Shown piece after piece: positions 15,673 to 23,848 of a stretch of 64,000 nucleotides of DNA. Position 1 is the first letter of the stretch. Each line of letters begins with the position of its first letter. Source of the stretch: Paenibacillus_L residui (GTDB taxonomy: Bacteria; Bacillota; Bacilli; Paenibacillales; NBRC-103111); the NCBI RefSeq assembly GCF_042677205.1, contig NZ_JBHTIU010000031.1, forward strand, positions 1-64,000. The letters are read 5' to 3'. A program made the position numbers and the translations under genes. The notes below the pieces were generated by a model that saw nothing but the letters and a program-made list of their open reading frames with translations, was not told where the DNA came from and ran no database searches.

Positions 15673-16473
15673 ATGAAAATCATTCACAACCGGCTGTTTC
15701 CGGTGTTTGTAATCGGCTTGGCTCTGCTCGTGTTATGGGAGACGGCATCCTGGTACTTAACAGAAGTGCTTGATACCAATATGGCTCAATCCAAGCTGCC
15801 TTATCTTCATGAAATGGCGGCGACCTTGTTCACCTACAGCCCTACCCTGCTGCACGAAGGCTGGTCCACGTTCATGAATGCGGGTCTTGGATTTCTGCTC
15901 GGCGCTGCCGTCGGCTCCCTGCTGGCGATTATCATGAGCCTGTCCGTTTGGGTGGAACGGGTCAGCTTTCCCTACATCATTATTTCACAAATGATTCCCG
16001 TGCTCGGGCTGGCACCGATCATTTACGGAATAGTGCAGGACGAGAACTGGTCACGCATCGTGATTGCTGCGTATATAACCTTTTTCCCGGTCAATTTAAA
16101 CCTGCTCAAAGGGCTGCGGAGCACAAGTCCCCAGGCCTTGGAATTAATGCGCTCCTATGCCGCGAGGACATGGAGCATCTACTGGAAGCTGCGCTTGCCC
16201 AACGGGCTGCCCGGGTTGTTCAGCGGGTTGAAGATAGCCGCTCCACTTTCGGTTACGGCGGCTATCTTGGTTGAAATGATGGGCGCCCAGCATGGATTAG
16301 GCGTTATTATGCTGCGCAATTTATACTACGGCCCGGCCAATACTTATCTGTTCTGGTCCACGGTAGCGGCGGCCGCTTTAACGGGAATAATCAATTACTT
16401 AATCATCAGCGGGCTGGAGAGGGCTCTGACCCCCTGGCAGCCGGCTTATCGCAATAAGGGAGGTGAGCGCTGA
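15673..16473 (+). CDS. ABC transporter permease 1, SsuC/ThiX-like
   Basis: A 266-aa membrane protein of the binding-protein-dependent permease family, with about six transmembrane helices and the ATPase-contact loop RSYAARTWSIYWKLRLP near residue 160. ATG 15673 follows the stop of the ATPase by 1 nt, with GGGG 7 nt upstream; a longer TTG form at 15658 lacks support. The next permease begins inside its stop codon (TGATG), so translation is coupled. Two different permeases of this kind in one operon suggest a heterodimeric channel, as in ThiXYZ/RibXY-like systems. Confidence 0.88.
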   Translation: MKIIHNRLFPVFVIGLALLVLWETASWYLTEVLDTNMAQSKLPYLHEMAATLFTYSPTLLHEGWSTFMNAGLGFLLGAAVGSLLAIIMSLSVWVERVSFPYIIISQMIPVLGLAPIIYGIVQDENWSRIVIAAYITFFPVNLNLLKGLRSTSPQALELMRSYAARTWSIYWKLRLPNGLPGLFSGLKIAAPLSVTAAILVEMMGAQHGLGVIMLRNLYYGPANTYLFWSTVAAAALTGIINYLIISGLERALTPWQPAYRNKGGER

Positions 16474-17321
16474 TGGAGGGAGCTGCCGCCCGTTCGTCAA
16501 ACCAAGAGGCCGGCCACCCGCCGATTGGTCGCAGAGCCATAACATTTGCCGTCCGCATCCTGAAACAATATACCGTTCCGGCGGCATTCGGGGCACTGTT
16601 TATTCTTCTATGGCAGTGGGAATGGTTCCATACCCTGCTGAATATCAAAGTGCATCAACTGCCGCTGCCCACATCCATCTGGAAAGCGCTGAGCTCGAAT
16701 ATTGATGTTCTGGCAAGACACGCCGGTTATACAGTTGCGGAAGCTCTGCTGGGAATGCTGGCGGGCTCGCTCATCGGCTTTGCCGTCGCCCTCTTGGCGA
16801 CTCAATGGCCCCGCTGGGGCTCGACCGGCCTGATCTTCATCGCGGCCCTCAATGCCGTCCCCATTATCGCGCTCGCGCCGATTATGAATCTATGGTTCGG
16901 GGACGGACTCGGCTCACGGGTGGCGGTAGTCACCATCACGACGATGGCGGCCATGGCATTCAACGCTCACAGAGGCTTAACCCAGATCGATCCGCTGGCG
17001 CTTGACCTGATGCATTCTTACGGAGCCCGGAAGAGCGAGGTGTTCCGCTATGTAAGGCTGCCCAACTGCCTGCCTTATCTGTTTACCGCTCTGAAAATCA
17101 ATGCGACCGCCAGTATGATCGGCGCTATAGTGAGCGAATTTTTTTACTCGTCCGGTGGAATCGGGTACTTGCTCTCCAACTCCATTAAAGTAGCCAAAAT
17201 GTCCATGGGCTGGGCCTGCATCGTGGTCGCATCGGCGGTCGGAGTTATTTTATACATTCTTATTGAGGAAATAGAAAAGCTGGCCATCCGCTGGCATTCC
17301 TCCCGGAAAACATCCACATAG
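16473..17321 (+). CDS. ABC transporter permease 2, SsuC/ThiX-like
   Basis: A 282-aa permease paralogous to the preceding one, with a hydrophilic N-terminal extension of about 30 residues, six predicted helices and the contact loop HSYGARKSEVFRYVRLP. The start overlaps the previous stop, with GGGAGGTGA upstream. It probably pairs with permease 1 in the same importer. Confidence 0.88.
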   Translation: MEGAAARSSNQEAGHPPIGRRAITFAVRILKQYTVPAAFGALFILLWQWEWFHTLLNIKVHQLPLPTSIWKALSSNIDVLARHAGYTVAEALLGMLAGSLIGFAVALLATQWPRWGSTGLIFIAALNAVPIIALAPIMNLWFGDGLGSRVAVVTITTMAAMAFNAHRGLTQIDPLALDLMHSYGARKSEVFRYVRLPNCLPYLFTALKINATASMIGAIVSEFFYSSGGIGYLLSNSIKVAKMSMGWACIVVASAVGVILYILIEEIEKLAIRWHSSRKTST

Positions 17322-17340
17322 AAGGAGCGCAGATGATAAC

Positions 17341-18390
17341 ATGAAATCAAACTTTAAATGGATTCGCCCCGCCTGGATTCTCAGCTTGCTGCTTTCGCTG
17401 TCTCTGGTTCTGTCCGCCTGCGGCGGCGGGGAAAGCAAACCAACCGGAGCCGGAGAAGAAACCAAGCCGGTCAAAGTGAAGCTTCAGCTCAAGTGGCTTC
17501 CGCAAACTCAATTCGCCGGTTATTTTGTGGCCCTGGAGAAAGGGTATTACCGCGAAGAAGGGCTGGATGTCGAAATATTGCCCGGCGGTCCGGACATCGT
17601 CCCCGAGCAGCAGGTTGCCAATGGCACGGCCCACATTGGGAACTCTTGGGTAGCGAGCCTGCTGTCGCATCAAGAGGAAGGCTTTCCTTTGGTGGAAATC
17701 GCCCAAATTTCCCAGAGAAGCGGTCTGGTGCTCGTTTCCAAAAAATCGGCAGGCATTAACCGTCCGGAGGATTTGAAAGGCAAAAAAATCGGAAGCTGGA
17801 TGGGCGGCCTTGAATTCGAAATTCTGGCTTTGTTGGACAAATACGGGATCGACGCCGACAGCGATGTGAAATTGACGAAGCAGGGGTTTACGATGGATCA
17901 GTTTTTCAACGATCAATTGGACACGGCGTCCGCCCTTACGCATAATGAATTTCCCTTGGTGCTGAGTCAAGGCATTCCGGAATCGGACCTGAATGTCATC
18001 GATATGAACGATGAAGGGGTCGCGATGCTGCAGGACAATCTGTTCGCCAACACGGAATGGCTGGAGAACAATCGGGATGCCGCGGTCAAGTTTCTGCGTG
18101 CCTCGATCAGAGGCTGGGCCGATGCGATTGAAAATCCGGAGGCCGCCGTCGATATTGTCATGAAAAGCGTGGATGAAGGAAGCACGACAAGAGAACACCA
18201 GTTGAGCATGATGAAAGCGATAGGAGAGCTGATTCTGCCCAAGGGGACCGATCCGTCGCAGATCGGCCGCATCGATCCGGCCTTGTTCAAGCAGACGGCC
18301 GATATCGCCTACCAGTTCGGAGTAATTAAAGAAGAAGCCGATCTGTCCAAAGCCTATACAACGGAAATTTGGGATTCAGCCGCAAAATAA
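17341..18390 (+). CDS. NMT1/THI5-like substrate-binding lipoprotein
   Basis: 349 aa with a signal peptide ending in the lipobox LVLSACGG. The NMT1/THI5 domain opens with VKLQLKWLPQTQFAGYFVAL, then GYYREEGLDVEILPGGPD. The QFAGYFVA and GGPD pattern resembles RibY-type (riboflavin) binding proteins as well as pyrimidine-binding ThiY proteins. It is fourth in the operon, and the DUF523 gene starts 30 nt after it with no terminator between. The ligand is probably a flat heterocycle such as a pyrimidine, flavin or analogue. This is inference from the family and context. Confidence 0.87.
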   Translation: MKSNFKWIRPAWILSLLLSLSLVLSACGGGESKPTGAGEETKPVKVKLQLKWLPQTQFAGYFVALEKGYYREEGLDVEILPGGPDIVPEQQVANGTAHIGNSWVASLLSHQEEGFPLVEIAQISQRSGLVLVSKKSAGINRPEDLKGKKIGSWMGGLEFEILALLDKYGIDADSDVKLTKQGFTMDQFFNDQLDTASALTHNEFPLVLSQGIPESDLNVIDMNDEGVAMLQDNLFANTEWLENNRDAAVKFLRASIRGWADAIENPEAAVDIVMKSVDEGSTTREHQLSMMKAIGELILPKGTDPSQIGRIDPALFKQTADIAYQFGVIKEEADLSKAYTTEIWDSAAK

Positions 18391-18420
18391 TGCTAAGGTT
18401 ACGGGAGAGTGAAAACTACG

Positions 18421-18882
18421 ATGAAGAAAATATTAGTCAGCGCATGCCTGCTCGGCCAGAAGGTCAGATATGACGAGGGAGATGTTCCTTGTCTGGACCC
18501 CCGTTTTCTGAAGTGGCACGATGAAGGGCGCCTCATCCCCATCTGCCCGGAAGTCGTCGGAGGCCTGCCGATTCCCCGTCCGGATGCGCAGAGACAAGGC
18601 GACAAGGTCGTTACCGGAGCCGGGGTGGATGTCACCGCCGAGTTTGAGAAAGGAGCGCAGGCCGCCCTTCGTTTGGCCAATGAGCATCAGGTCGCTCTGG
18701 TCATTCTGAAGCAGGACAGCCCGTCGTGTGGTACTTTGTTTATCTATGACGGAACCTTTACCGATACGAAGGTGCCGGGAGAAGGGGTGACGACAGAGCT
18801 GCTGCGCAAACATGGGTACCAAGTGTTCGGCGAGGATCAGCTCGATGAAGTCGAGAAGGAGCTTGCGCGGATAGACGGATAA
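18421..18882 (+). CDS. DUF523 protein, TudS-like thiouracil desulfidase candidate
   Basis: A 153-aa cytoplasmic protein with DUF523 signatures: ILVSACLLGQKVRYDG-like opening (Cys 9), PICPEVVGGLPIPR, and SPSCGT near residue 104. In characterised TudS enzymes of this family three conserved cysteines at these positions bind a [4Fe-4S] cluster that removes sulfur from 2-thiouracil. All three are present here. I chose ATG 18421, the usual MKKILVSACLLG start; the GTG 12 nt earlier has a ribosome site too close. It appears to be the last gene of the NMT1-type importer operon, ended by the hairpin at 19015. The thiouracil activity is taken from the family and not shown here. Confidence 0.85.
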   Translation: MKKILVSACLLGQKVRYDEGDVPCLDPRFLKWHDEGRLIPICPEVVGGLPIPRPDAQRQGDKVVTGAGVDVTAEFEKGAQAALRLANEHQVALVILKQDSPSCGTLFIYDGTFTDTKVPGEGVTTELLRKHGYQVFGEDQLDEVEKELARIDG

Positions 18883-19197
18883 CCGCCGAAGGAGAATGAA
18901 AGCTATATCCACCCTCAGTCCGCCAACGTGCGCCGGGAGAGCCTCGGTTGCTGCGGCCAATCTCAGTTGTGCGATAGAATGCCTTCACGGTTTCTTTTCC
19001 CAAACCTGCACTTTAACTTCGTCCTTATCGGACGGAGTTTTTTATTTTTACAAAGAAGTGCTGCAGCGGCATCGTCCCTTATCTATATAAATTGTGAACA
19101 ATTAGTGAATTACCAATAATTAGTAATGTATCCCAGCTTCAATACCGAAAAAAATAGTGGGTGCTTCTACAAAGGGAAAATAGAAAGGATCAGAACA
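18883..19197. other. Intergenic region after the DUF523 gene
   Basis: It contains the terminator at 19015-19039 and an AT-rich promoter region for the lipoprotein at 19198. A 64-codon frame at 18896 has no properly spaced ribosome site and no recognisable features, so I leave it out. Confidence 0.6.
19015..19039 (+). terminator. Terminator of the importer/DUF523 operon
   Basis: AACTTCGTCC (19015-19024) pairs with GGACGGAGTT (19030-19039) with one imperfect pair, followed by TTTTTATTTTT. Confidence 0.8.
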
Positions 19198-20199
19198 ATG
19201 AAAATAATGAACCACTTAAACAAATGGGCGGCCGCCGCCCTGATCACGGCCCTCTTGATGACCGGCTGCAGCAGCTCGGGAGGAGGACAAACTCTGACCA
19301 GCGGCGGCGGAGACGTCCAGACGACCTTCCCGTCCGATTGGAATCCGGGATCCGGACCGGAATTGAACGTATCCGGCCCGAAAGATGACAAGGCTGTAAT
19401 GGTAAACAGCATGCCCAAGACCGATATGGCCGACGATATCGATCTGAACGGCTTCATGGAAGTGATGAAGGGCAGCTTCAGCAATCAATACCAGCTTTTT
19501 CGCATGTATGAGATTCAGGATGTGACGATCGATTCGCTTCCCGGCAAGCAAGCGGAATACACCGGCATGCTGGATAAGGATTTAATTCACGGAATCCTTA
19601 CGGTAGTCGATCAGGGGGATCATTTCTACCAAATTCTCGCAGTCACCCCGGATCAGAAATTCCATTCGACCAAGAAGGAATTATTCGAAATTATTAAATC
19701 GTTTAAAATCGTTCAAGCGAAGCCGGCATCGGGTGCCGGGGCTCAAAGTCCGACTGATGCCAAGGTCAAGCTGGCCAGCAGCGATGAGGGCATGGAATTG
19801 ACGGTAACCGGCCAATGGGAGCAGATGGACGTGAAAGAGGTGGACATCCAGGCCGTCGATACAGCAACCAGCTCGGTGCTATTCGTCCTGGGACAGGATT
19901 ATAATAATGAATCTTCCCTGGACCAATATTATCAGTTTATTGTGGACAACCGGCTGACCGATATGGAGAATCTGACGATTACCAAGCCCGTGAAGCTGAC
20001 CGTGGGAGGCCATCCGGCACTGCAATTTGAAGTATCGGGCAAGGTGACGACTAACGGAATGAATATGGCTTTCCTGATCACCTTGGTGGATTCGCCCAAG
20101 CAGTACGTCCGCATAATGTTCGGAGCCCCTCAGTCCAGCATGGATAAGCTGCGAGACGGATTTGCCGAAGCGGTTCTTACCTACACCGAAAAGGAATAA
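19198..20199 (+). CDS. Lipoprotein with two PsbP-like repeats
   Basis: A 333-aa predicted lipoprotein (signal peptide, lipobox LLMTGC near residue 20) with a Ser/Gly-rich tether. The mature part appears to be two related alpha/beta modules of about 140 residues. Each has a short-chain lead-in, a central FxE/Yxx strand pair and a closing helix (ELFEIIKSFKIV and RDGFAEAVLTYTE), resembling PsbP-like / DUF1795 folds. The start was set at ATG 19198, 8 nt after AAAGGA; the longer frame upstream has none. The role is unknown; PsbP-like lipoproteins in Bacillota are mostly uncharacterised. It is followed by a strong terminator, so the transcript is probably monocistronic. Confidence 0.75.
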   Translation: MKIMNHLNKWAAAALITALLMTGCSSSGGGQTLTSGGGDVQTTFPSDWNPGSGPELNVSGPKDDKAVMVNSMPKTDMADDIDLNGFMEVMKGSFSNQYQLFRMYEIQDVTIDSLPGKQAEYTGMLDKDLIHGILTVVDQGDHFYQILAVTPDQKFHSTKKELFEIIKSFKIVQAKPASGAGAQSPTDAKVKLASSDEGMELTVTGQWEQMDVKEVDIQAVDTATSSVLFVLGQDYNNESSLDQYYQFIVDNRLTDMENLTITKPVKLTVGGHPALQFEVSGKVTTNGMNMAFLITLVDSPKQYVRIMFGAPQSSMDKLRDGFAEAVLTYTEKE

Positions 20200-20236
20200 G
20201 CGCGTTTTAGTCAACCTTAAATATTTTAGAATCGCC

Positions 20237-20280
20237 CCCGGCTCTATGCAAAAGATGCGTTTTGCAGAGGGCCGGTTTTT
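20237..20280 (+). terminator. Terminator of the lipoprotein gene
   Basis: A long hairpin in which CCGGCTCT.TGCAAAA pairs with TTTTGCAGAGGGCCGG, followed by a run of T. The remaining sequence to 20499 holds the protease promoter region and no gene. Confidence 0.8.
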
Positions 20281-20499
20281 TGCGCTCCGTCTTTTTCCAA
20301 AGAGGTTCAAATAATTCGTTTGTAACAGAATGTGTCTTAATCTTGTCTTGCAAGGCCAGTCAAAGATTGGCAATATAGAAAGAAGAGAACTATGGCAGCG
20401 AGAGGAATCAGCAGCTGCAGCAGGAACAGTACCTAACTCCGCGCATCGGCGGTTCAACTCCATATAAGCTGTTCACAAGGAAACGGGGAGGGAAGTCTC

Positions 20500-21453
20500 A
20501 TTAAATCGGATGAACGGAATGTACCTCATGAAGCCTCCAAGGGAAATCGGGAAGATCCGCCCAAACGCCCTCATCAAGGCCAGGAACCTCATAGAGAGAT
20601 GCACGAAGATGCAGATGAAGCGGCACTTGAGGAAGCGCGTGCCAAGAGCGGAAAACCGGAGGATACAGATCGGGACGCCGAATTTTCATATGAAGATTTT
20701 GATCCGGAGGACCCCTCCTTTTTTGATGATGACGATTCAGAGGAGGAGCCGAAGCCTTCCCGTCGGAGGCTGAGAAGGTGGATCGTTCTTTTGCTTGTGC
20801 TGGGCTTATTGGCTAATATAGTTGCTTTTTTCCCGCAGATGTTCAGCTTGCAGGCGATAGAATTTCTGAAGACAAACAGGGAATTGTCCAAGAATGAAGC
20901 GATTCAGCAATACAAGCAGGCGGTAGTTGTCGTAAATGCCGGCGGCCGCAAGGGGACCGGGTTTAACATTGCCGATAACGGCCTCATCCTGACCAATCAT
21001 CACGTCATCGAAGGGGAGCGTACGAGCCTGGTCAGCTTTCCATCGGGCCAAAACTATACTGCCGACGTAGTGGCCAGCGACCCCGCCATTGACGCAGCCA
21101 TCCTGCAAATAAGGGAGCCCGGCGAGCTCCTGCCTTCCCTTGATATCGAATCGGCATCCGATGTTCAGGAGGGAACACCTATCTACGTGATCGGCAACCC
21201 GTTATTCTTCAACCAGATGGCCAACGAAGGAACGGTTCTTGGTCAAACCCTCCTTACGGATTGGGAGGTGCCCGTGCTTATGATTCAAGCCCCGATCTAC
21301 AAGGGCAACAGTGGCAGTCCGATCCTAAATAAAGAAGGCAAAGTCATTGCCGTTGTCTTCGCTACCACCAAGGCGAAACTGGGGGACCGAACAAGCAACA
21401 TCGGGCTTGCCGTTCCTATCGCCCACTTTCATAAGTATCTGCCTCAAGGATAA
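20500..21453 (+). CDS. Membrane-anchored trypsin-like serine protease, probable ATT start
   Basis: About 317 aa. An acidic, disordered N-terminal tail (about 95 residues, with a FFDDDDSEEE stretch) is followed by a basic stop and one transmembrane helix (WIVLLLVLGLLANIVAFFP). An extracellular chymotrypsin-fold domain carries the triad: His in LTNHHVIEG, Asp in DPAIDAAIL, Ser in GNSGSPI. It resembles HtrA/DegP-type proteases without the PDZ domain. The first ATG (20599) has a poor ribosome site. The frame is open back to a stop near 20421, and ATT at 20500 sits 7 nt after GGGGAGGG, which I take as the real start. The stop codon lies inside interspersed repeat copy 2. Confidence 0.8.
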   Translation: MKSDERNVPHEASKGNREDPPKRPHQGQEPHREMHEDADEAALEEARAKSGKPEDTDRDAEFSYEDFDPEDPSFFDDDDSEEEPKPSRRRLRRWIVLLLVLGLLANIVAFFPQMFSLQAIEFLKTNRELSKNEAIQQYKQAVVVVNAGGRKGTGFNIADNGLILTNHHVIEGERTSLVSFPSGQNYTADVVASDPAIDAAILQIREPGELLPSLDIESASDVQEGTPIYVIGNPLFFNQMANEGTVLGQTLLTDWEVPVLMIQAPIYKGNSGSPILNKEGKVIAVVFATTKAKLGDRTSNIGLAVPIAHFHKYLPQG

Positions 21454-21475
21454 ACGGCTATCGCCGTCCTTTGGA
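21445..21475. repeat. Interspersed hairpin repeat, copy 2
   Basis: It matches 6725-6755 at 30 of 31 positions and supplies the last codons and TAA stop of the protease gene. The CGGC-TATC-GCCG hairpin core is preserved. GAAACTTATACTTT follows directly (21474-21487). Confidence 0.65.
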
Positions 21476-21501
21476 AACTTATACTTTTTTAACAAACAAC
21501 A

Positions 21502-21536
21502 GGAAGGGACCGCTAATAAGCGCCCCTTCCCGTCTA
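21502..21536 (+). terminator. Terminator of the protease gene
   Basis: GGAAGGG (21502-21508) pairs with CCCTTCC (21524-21530), with inner CGCT/AGCG, followed by CGTCTATTTTTT. Confidence 0.75.
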
Positions 21537-21658
21537 TTTTTTCCAACTGGTTCAGTTCGTCGGAATATGGCTTACTAGCAGCTTACGAGTCTGCTCCACG
21601 ATACTCCAACGTCTCGGCCACTTTCATCGACAACCGTTTATCTTGAACCCACTTTATA

Positions 21659-22669
21659 TTATCGCTCGGCAAAATAATTTATGTTCATAGCTTCACGGAC
21701 CTCAAGCATCGTTTCCCGGGCAATGTGCCGGGCTTGCTCCGTTCCGGACTGCAGTATCTCCTCCACCCTCTTCGGTCTGGCCTCATAGTAGGCGCGCCGT
21801 TCCCGCATGGGCTCCAGAACATCGTTAATCCGGCGGGCAATCCTTAGCTTGCACTCCGCACAACCGATCTTGGCTTGTGTGCACTGTTCGCGGATATCTT
21901 CGCTCTCCTCGGGCATAAATGCCTGATGATAGGCAAATACAGGGCAAATATCCGGATGGCCCGGATCGCTTTTATAAACACGGGCAGGGTCCGTCACGGC
22001 TTTCTTCAGCTTGGCCTCCACTTCGCTCTTCGACGAATCCAGTGAAATGGCGTTGCCCAGGCTTTTGCTCATTTTTCCTTTCCCGTCCAAACCAATAAGC
22101 CTCGGCACCTCTCCCACCAATGCCCTCGGCTCCTCGAAGACGGCACCGTACAGCTCATTGAAGCGGCGCACGATCTTTCGTGTCTGTTCAATATGCGGTA
22201 TTTGGTCCTCCCCGACCGGAACAAGCGTCGCTTTGCAGAAGGTGATGTCGGCCGCCTGACTGACGGGATATCCGAGAAATCCGTAATACAGATCGTCATA
22301 CCCCCGATCGGCCGCTTCCGATTTGACCGTTGGATTGTGCCTTAATGTATTTACGGTTACAAACATGGAATAATACACCGTCAGCTCCGCGATCTCCGGA
22401 ACCAGCGACTGGATAAAAATCGTCGATCGATCCGGATCAATCCCTGCGGCCAAATAATCCAGTGCCACTTCCCGCAAATGCTTCCTTACCAATTCCGGCT
22501 GTTCAAAGTGAGTCGTCAACGCCTGCACATCCGCCAGAATGAAGTAGGGGTCATACTCTTCCTGCAGCTTCACCCGTTTTTTCAAGCTCCCGACGTAATG
22601 GCCCAAATGCAATTTTCCTGTGACACGGTCGCCCGTCAAAATACGTTCCCGTTGCGGTTCTTGTCTCAA
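21659..22669 (-). CDS. trpS: Tryptophanyl-tRNA synthetase
   Basis: A 336-aa class I aminoacyl-tRNA synthetase that charges tRNA-Trp. The HIGH-type signature is GKLHLGHYVG near residue 18, KMSKSLGN is near residue 200, and the dimer core and C-terminal anticodon helices follow the usual bacterial length. The start codon is TTG, 7 nt after GGAGG; no ATG is close. Its transcript begins more than 450 nt upstream with a T-box leader carrying a TGG (Trp) specifier, so synthesis rises when uncharged tRNA-Trp builds up. This confirms the amino-acid assignment independently of the protein. Confidence 0.95.
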   Translation of the reverse strand: MRQEPQRERILTGDRVTGKLHLGHYVGSLKKRVKLQEEYDPYFILADVQALTTHFEQPELVRKHLREVALDYLAAGIDPDRSTIFIQSLVPEIAELTVYYSMFVTVNTLRHNPTVKSEAADRGYDDLYYGFLGYPVSQAADITFCKATLVPVGEDQIPHIEQTRKIVRRFNELYGAVFEEPRALVGEVPRLIGLDGKGKMSKSLGNAISLDSSKSEVEAKLKKAVTDPARVYKSDPGHPDICPVFAYHQAFMPEESEDIREQCTQAKIGCAECKLRIARRINDVLEPMRERRAYYEARPKRVEEILQSGTEQARHIARETMLEVREAMNINYFAER

Positions 22670-22807
22670 TGGAATTCCTCCTCGAATAAAATGTTGTTCC
22701 TCTGCTTTCCTGCTCTCTCCGTGTTGCTTTCCACGTTCTTGACGATTTCAACGTTCTCAACGACCGCCACCAGCCATCTTCCATTTGGCCATCACCTCCT
22801 TCAAAAA

Positions 22808-23150
22808 TAAAAAACCTCCGTCCCATAAAAAGGACGAAGGATCGCGGTGCCACCTTTAATTCGCCTGACCGAGCAGGCGCACTCTGAAGTACGGAATCCG
22901 GAATGACAAGGAACGGATTCGATACCCGACTCTGAATAACGGGGAGTTCATTCCCGGCTTGGTCTACTGGGGTTTAACCGGGTCCTCCCGGCTCGCTTGG
23001 GGCTGCTGGCCTGCTTCCTTAAGCTTCCCTGTTCGACAAGCGGCTCATAAGTCCATTCCGTGGGACCAGGGCACCGATTTGCACCCACCACCGGCTCTCT
23101 GCCAGCCCTCGGCTCCCCGCATACTCTTCTTAATCTCAGCCTTTAAAATA
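22808..23150 (-). promoter_or_regulatory. T-box riboswitch leader of trpS (Trp specifier)
   Basis: The minus strand holds the T-box sequence GGTGGCACCGCG (22843-22855 region) that pairs with the tRNA acceptor end. It is followed by the terminator CCTTCGTCC...GGACGGAGG and a T run (22808-22840). Upstream, stem I contains GAATGGAC, with the specifier codon TGG at 23054-23056. Uncharged tRNA-Trp binding would favour the antiterminator and allow trpS transcription. Confidence 0.93.
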
Positions 23151-23156
23151 TATATC

Positions 23157-23186
23157 ATCATATTCTATCGCTTAACTTTTTGTCAA
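23157..23186 (-). promoter_or_regulatory. Sigma-A promoter of the trpS T-box transcript
   Basis: On the minus strand, TTGACA (23181-23186), an 18-nt spacer and TATGAT (23157-23162). The -35 hexamer overlaps the TGA stop codon (23183-23185) of the acidic protein gene upstream. Confidence 0.75.
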
Positions 23187-23848
23187 ATGCTTTTCAGCCA
23201 TATCCATAAACCGAAGCCAATCATCCCCCACAAGATCAATCCGATCAAAACACCCGCTACCATCCCTTTGCCTACCGATCCTTCTGCTTGTTCCCCCGGT
23301 TCCATCATTGCTCCCACTCCGGCTTCCACTTCCGCTTTTTGCACCGCTTCCAGCTCTTCTGTTGATTCCAGCTTTGCTTCCATTTCTGCTGTTAATTCTA
23401 GATCTGAGTTCCCTGCCGTTTCCGCTACTTTTCCATCTCCGGCTCTCCCATCGTTTTCTAGCTGTAGCTGTGCTTCTCCTGCTTCTGTTTCTTGCTCTGC
23501 ATTTCGTTCTGCCTCAGACCCCACCTCTGCTTCTCCTGCCTCTGCTACTGCTTCTAGCTCAGTTATTGCACCACACTCAGCTTTTTCTGCCCCGGCCCCG
23601 TCTGTCATTTCAACTCCTACCTTAGCCTCGGCATTCGTCGCTGTCTCTTCTGCTTTTACCATGTTTGCATCTGGTTTTGCTTTTGCTTCTGCCTCTGATT
23701 CTGTTTCTAGCACTATTTCTTCTGCCTCTGTTTCCAACTCTGCATTCGTTTCGGTTTCCGCTATTTTTCTGCCTTCTGCTTCTGCTTCTACTTCCGTTTC
23801 TACTTTTTCTCTTTCCGCTTCCGATCCAGACTTGCCCTCCTTGTTCAT
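23183..23848 (-). CDS. Acidic Glu/Ala-rich tail-anchored membrane protein
   Basis: A 221-aa protein that I do not recognise. Residues 1 to about 185 are almost wholly Glu, Ala, Thr, Val, Gly and Lys in short irregular repeats (TEVEAEAEGR, ETESEAEAKAK, EAVAEAGEAEVG). They are strongly acidic and probably form a long helix or coiled coil. A short Gly-containing spacer leads into one C-terminal transmembrane helix (GMVAGVLIGLILWGMIGFGL), so the bulk would be cytoplasmic if it is tail-anchored. ATG 23848 has GGAGGGG 7 nt upstream. The gene ends inside the trpS promoter. A low-complexity frame could be non-coding, but the ribosome site and clean transmembrane end argue for a gene. Confidence 0.6.
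   Translation of the reverse strand: MNKEGKSGSEAEREKVETEVEAEAEGRKIAETETNAELETEAEEIVLETESEAEAKAKPDANMVKAEETATNAEAKVGVEMTDGAGAEKAECGAITELEAVAEAGEAEVGSEAERNAEQETEAGEAQLQLENDGRAGDGKVAETAGNSDLELTAEMEAKLESTEELEAVQKAEVEAGVGAMMEPGEQAEGSVGKGMVAGVLIGLILWGMIGFGLWIWLKSI

Noticed and set aside
20510..20773. 87-codon frame beginning with ATG near the protease start
   Set aside because: It lies in another frame over the acidic tail of the protease. Its Arg/Lys/Met-rich composition is a shifted reading of that tail, and the strong ribosome site is better spaced for ATT 20500.
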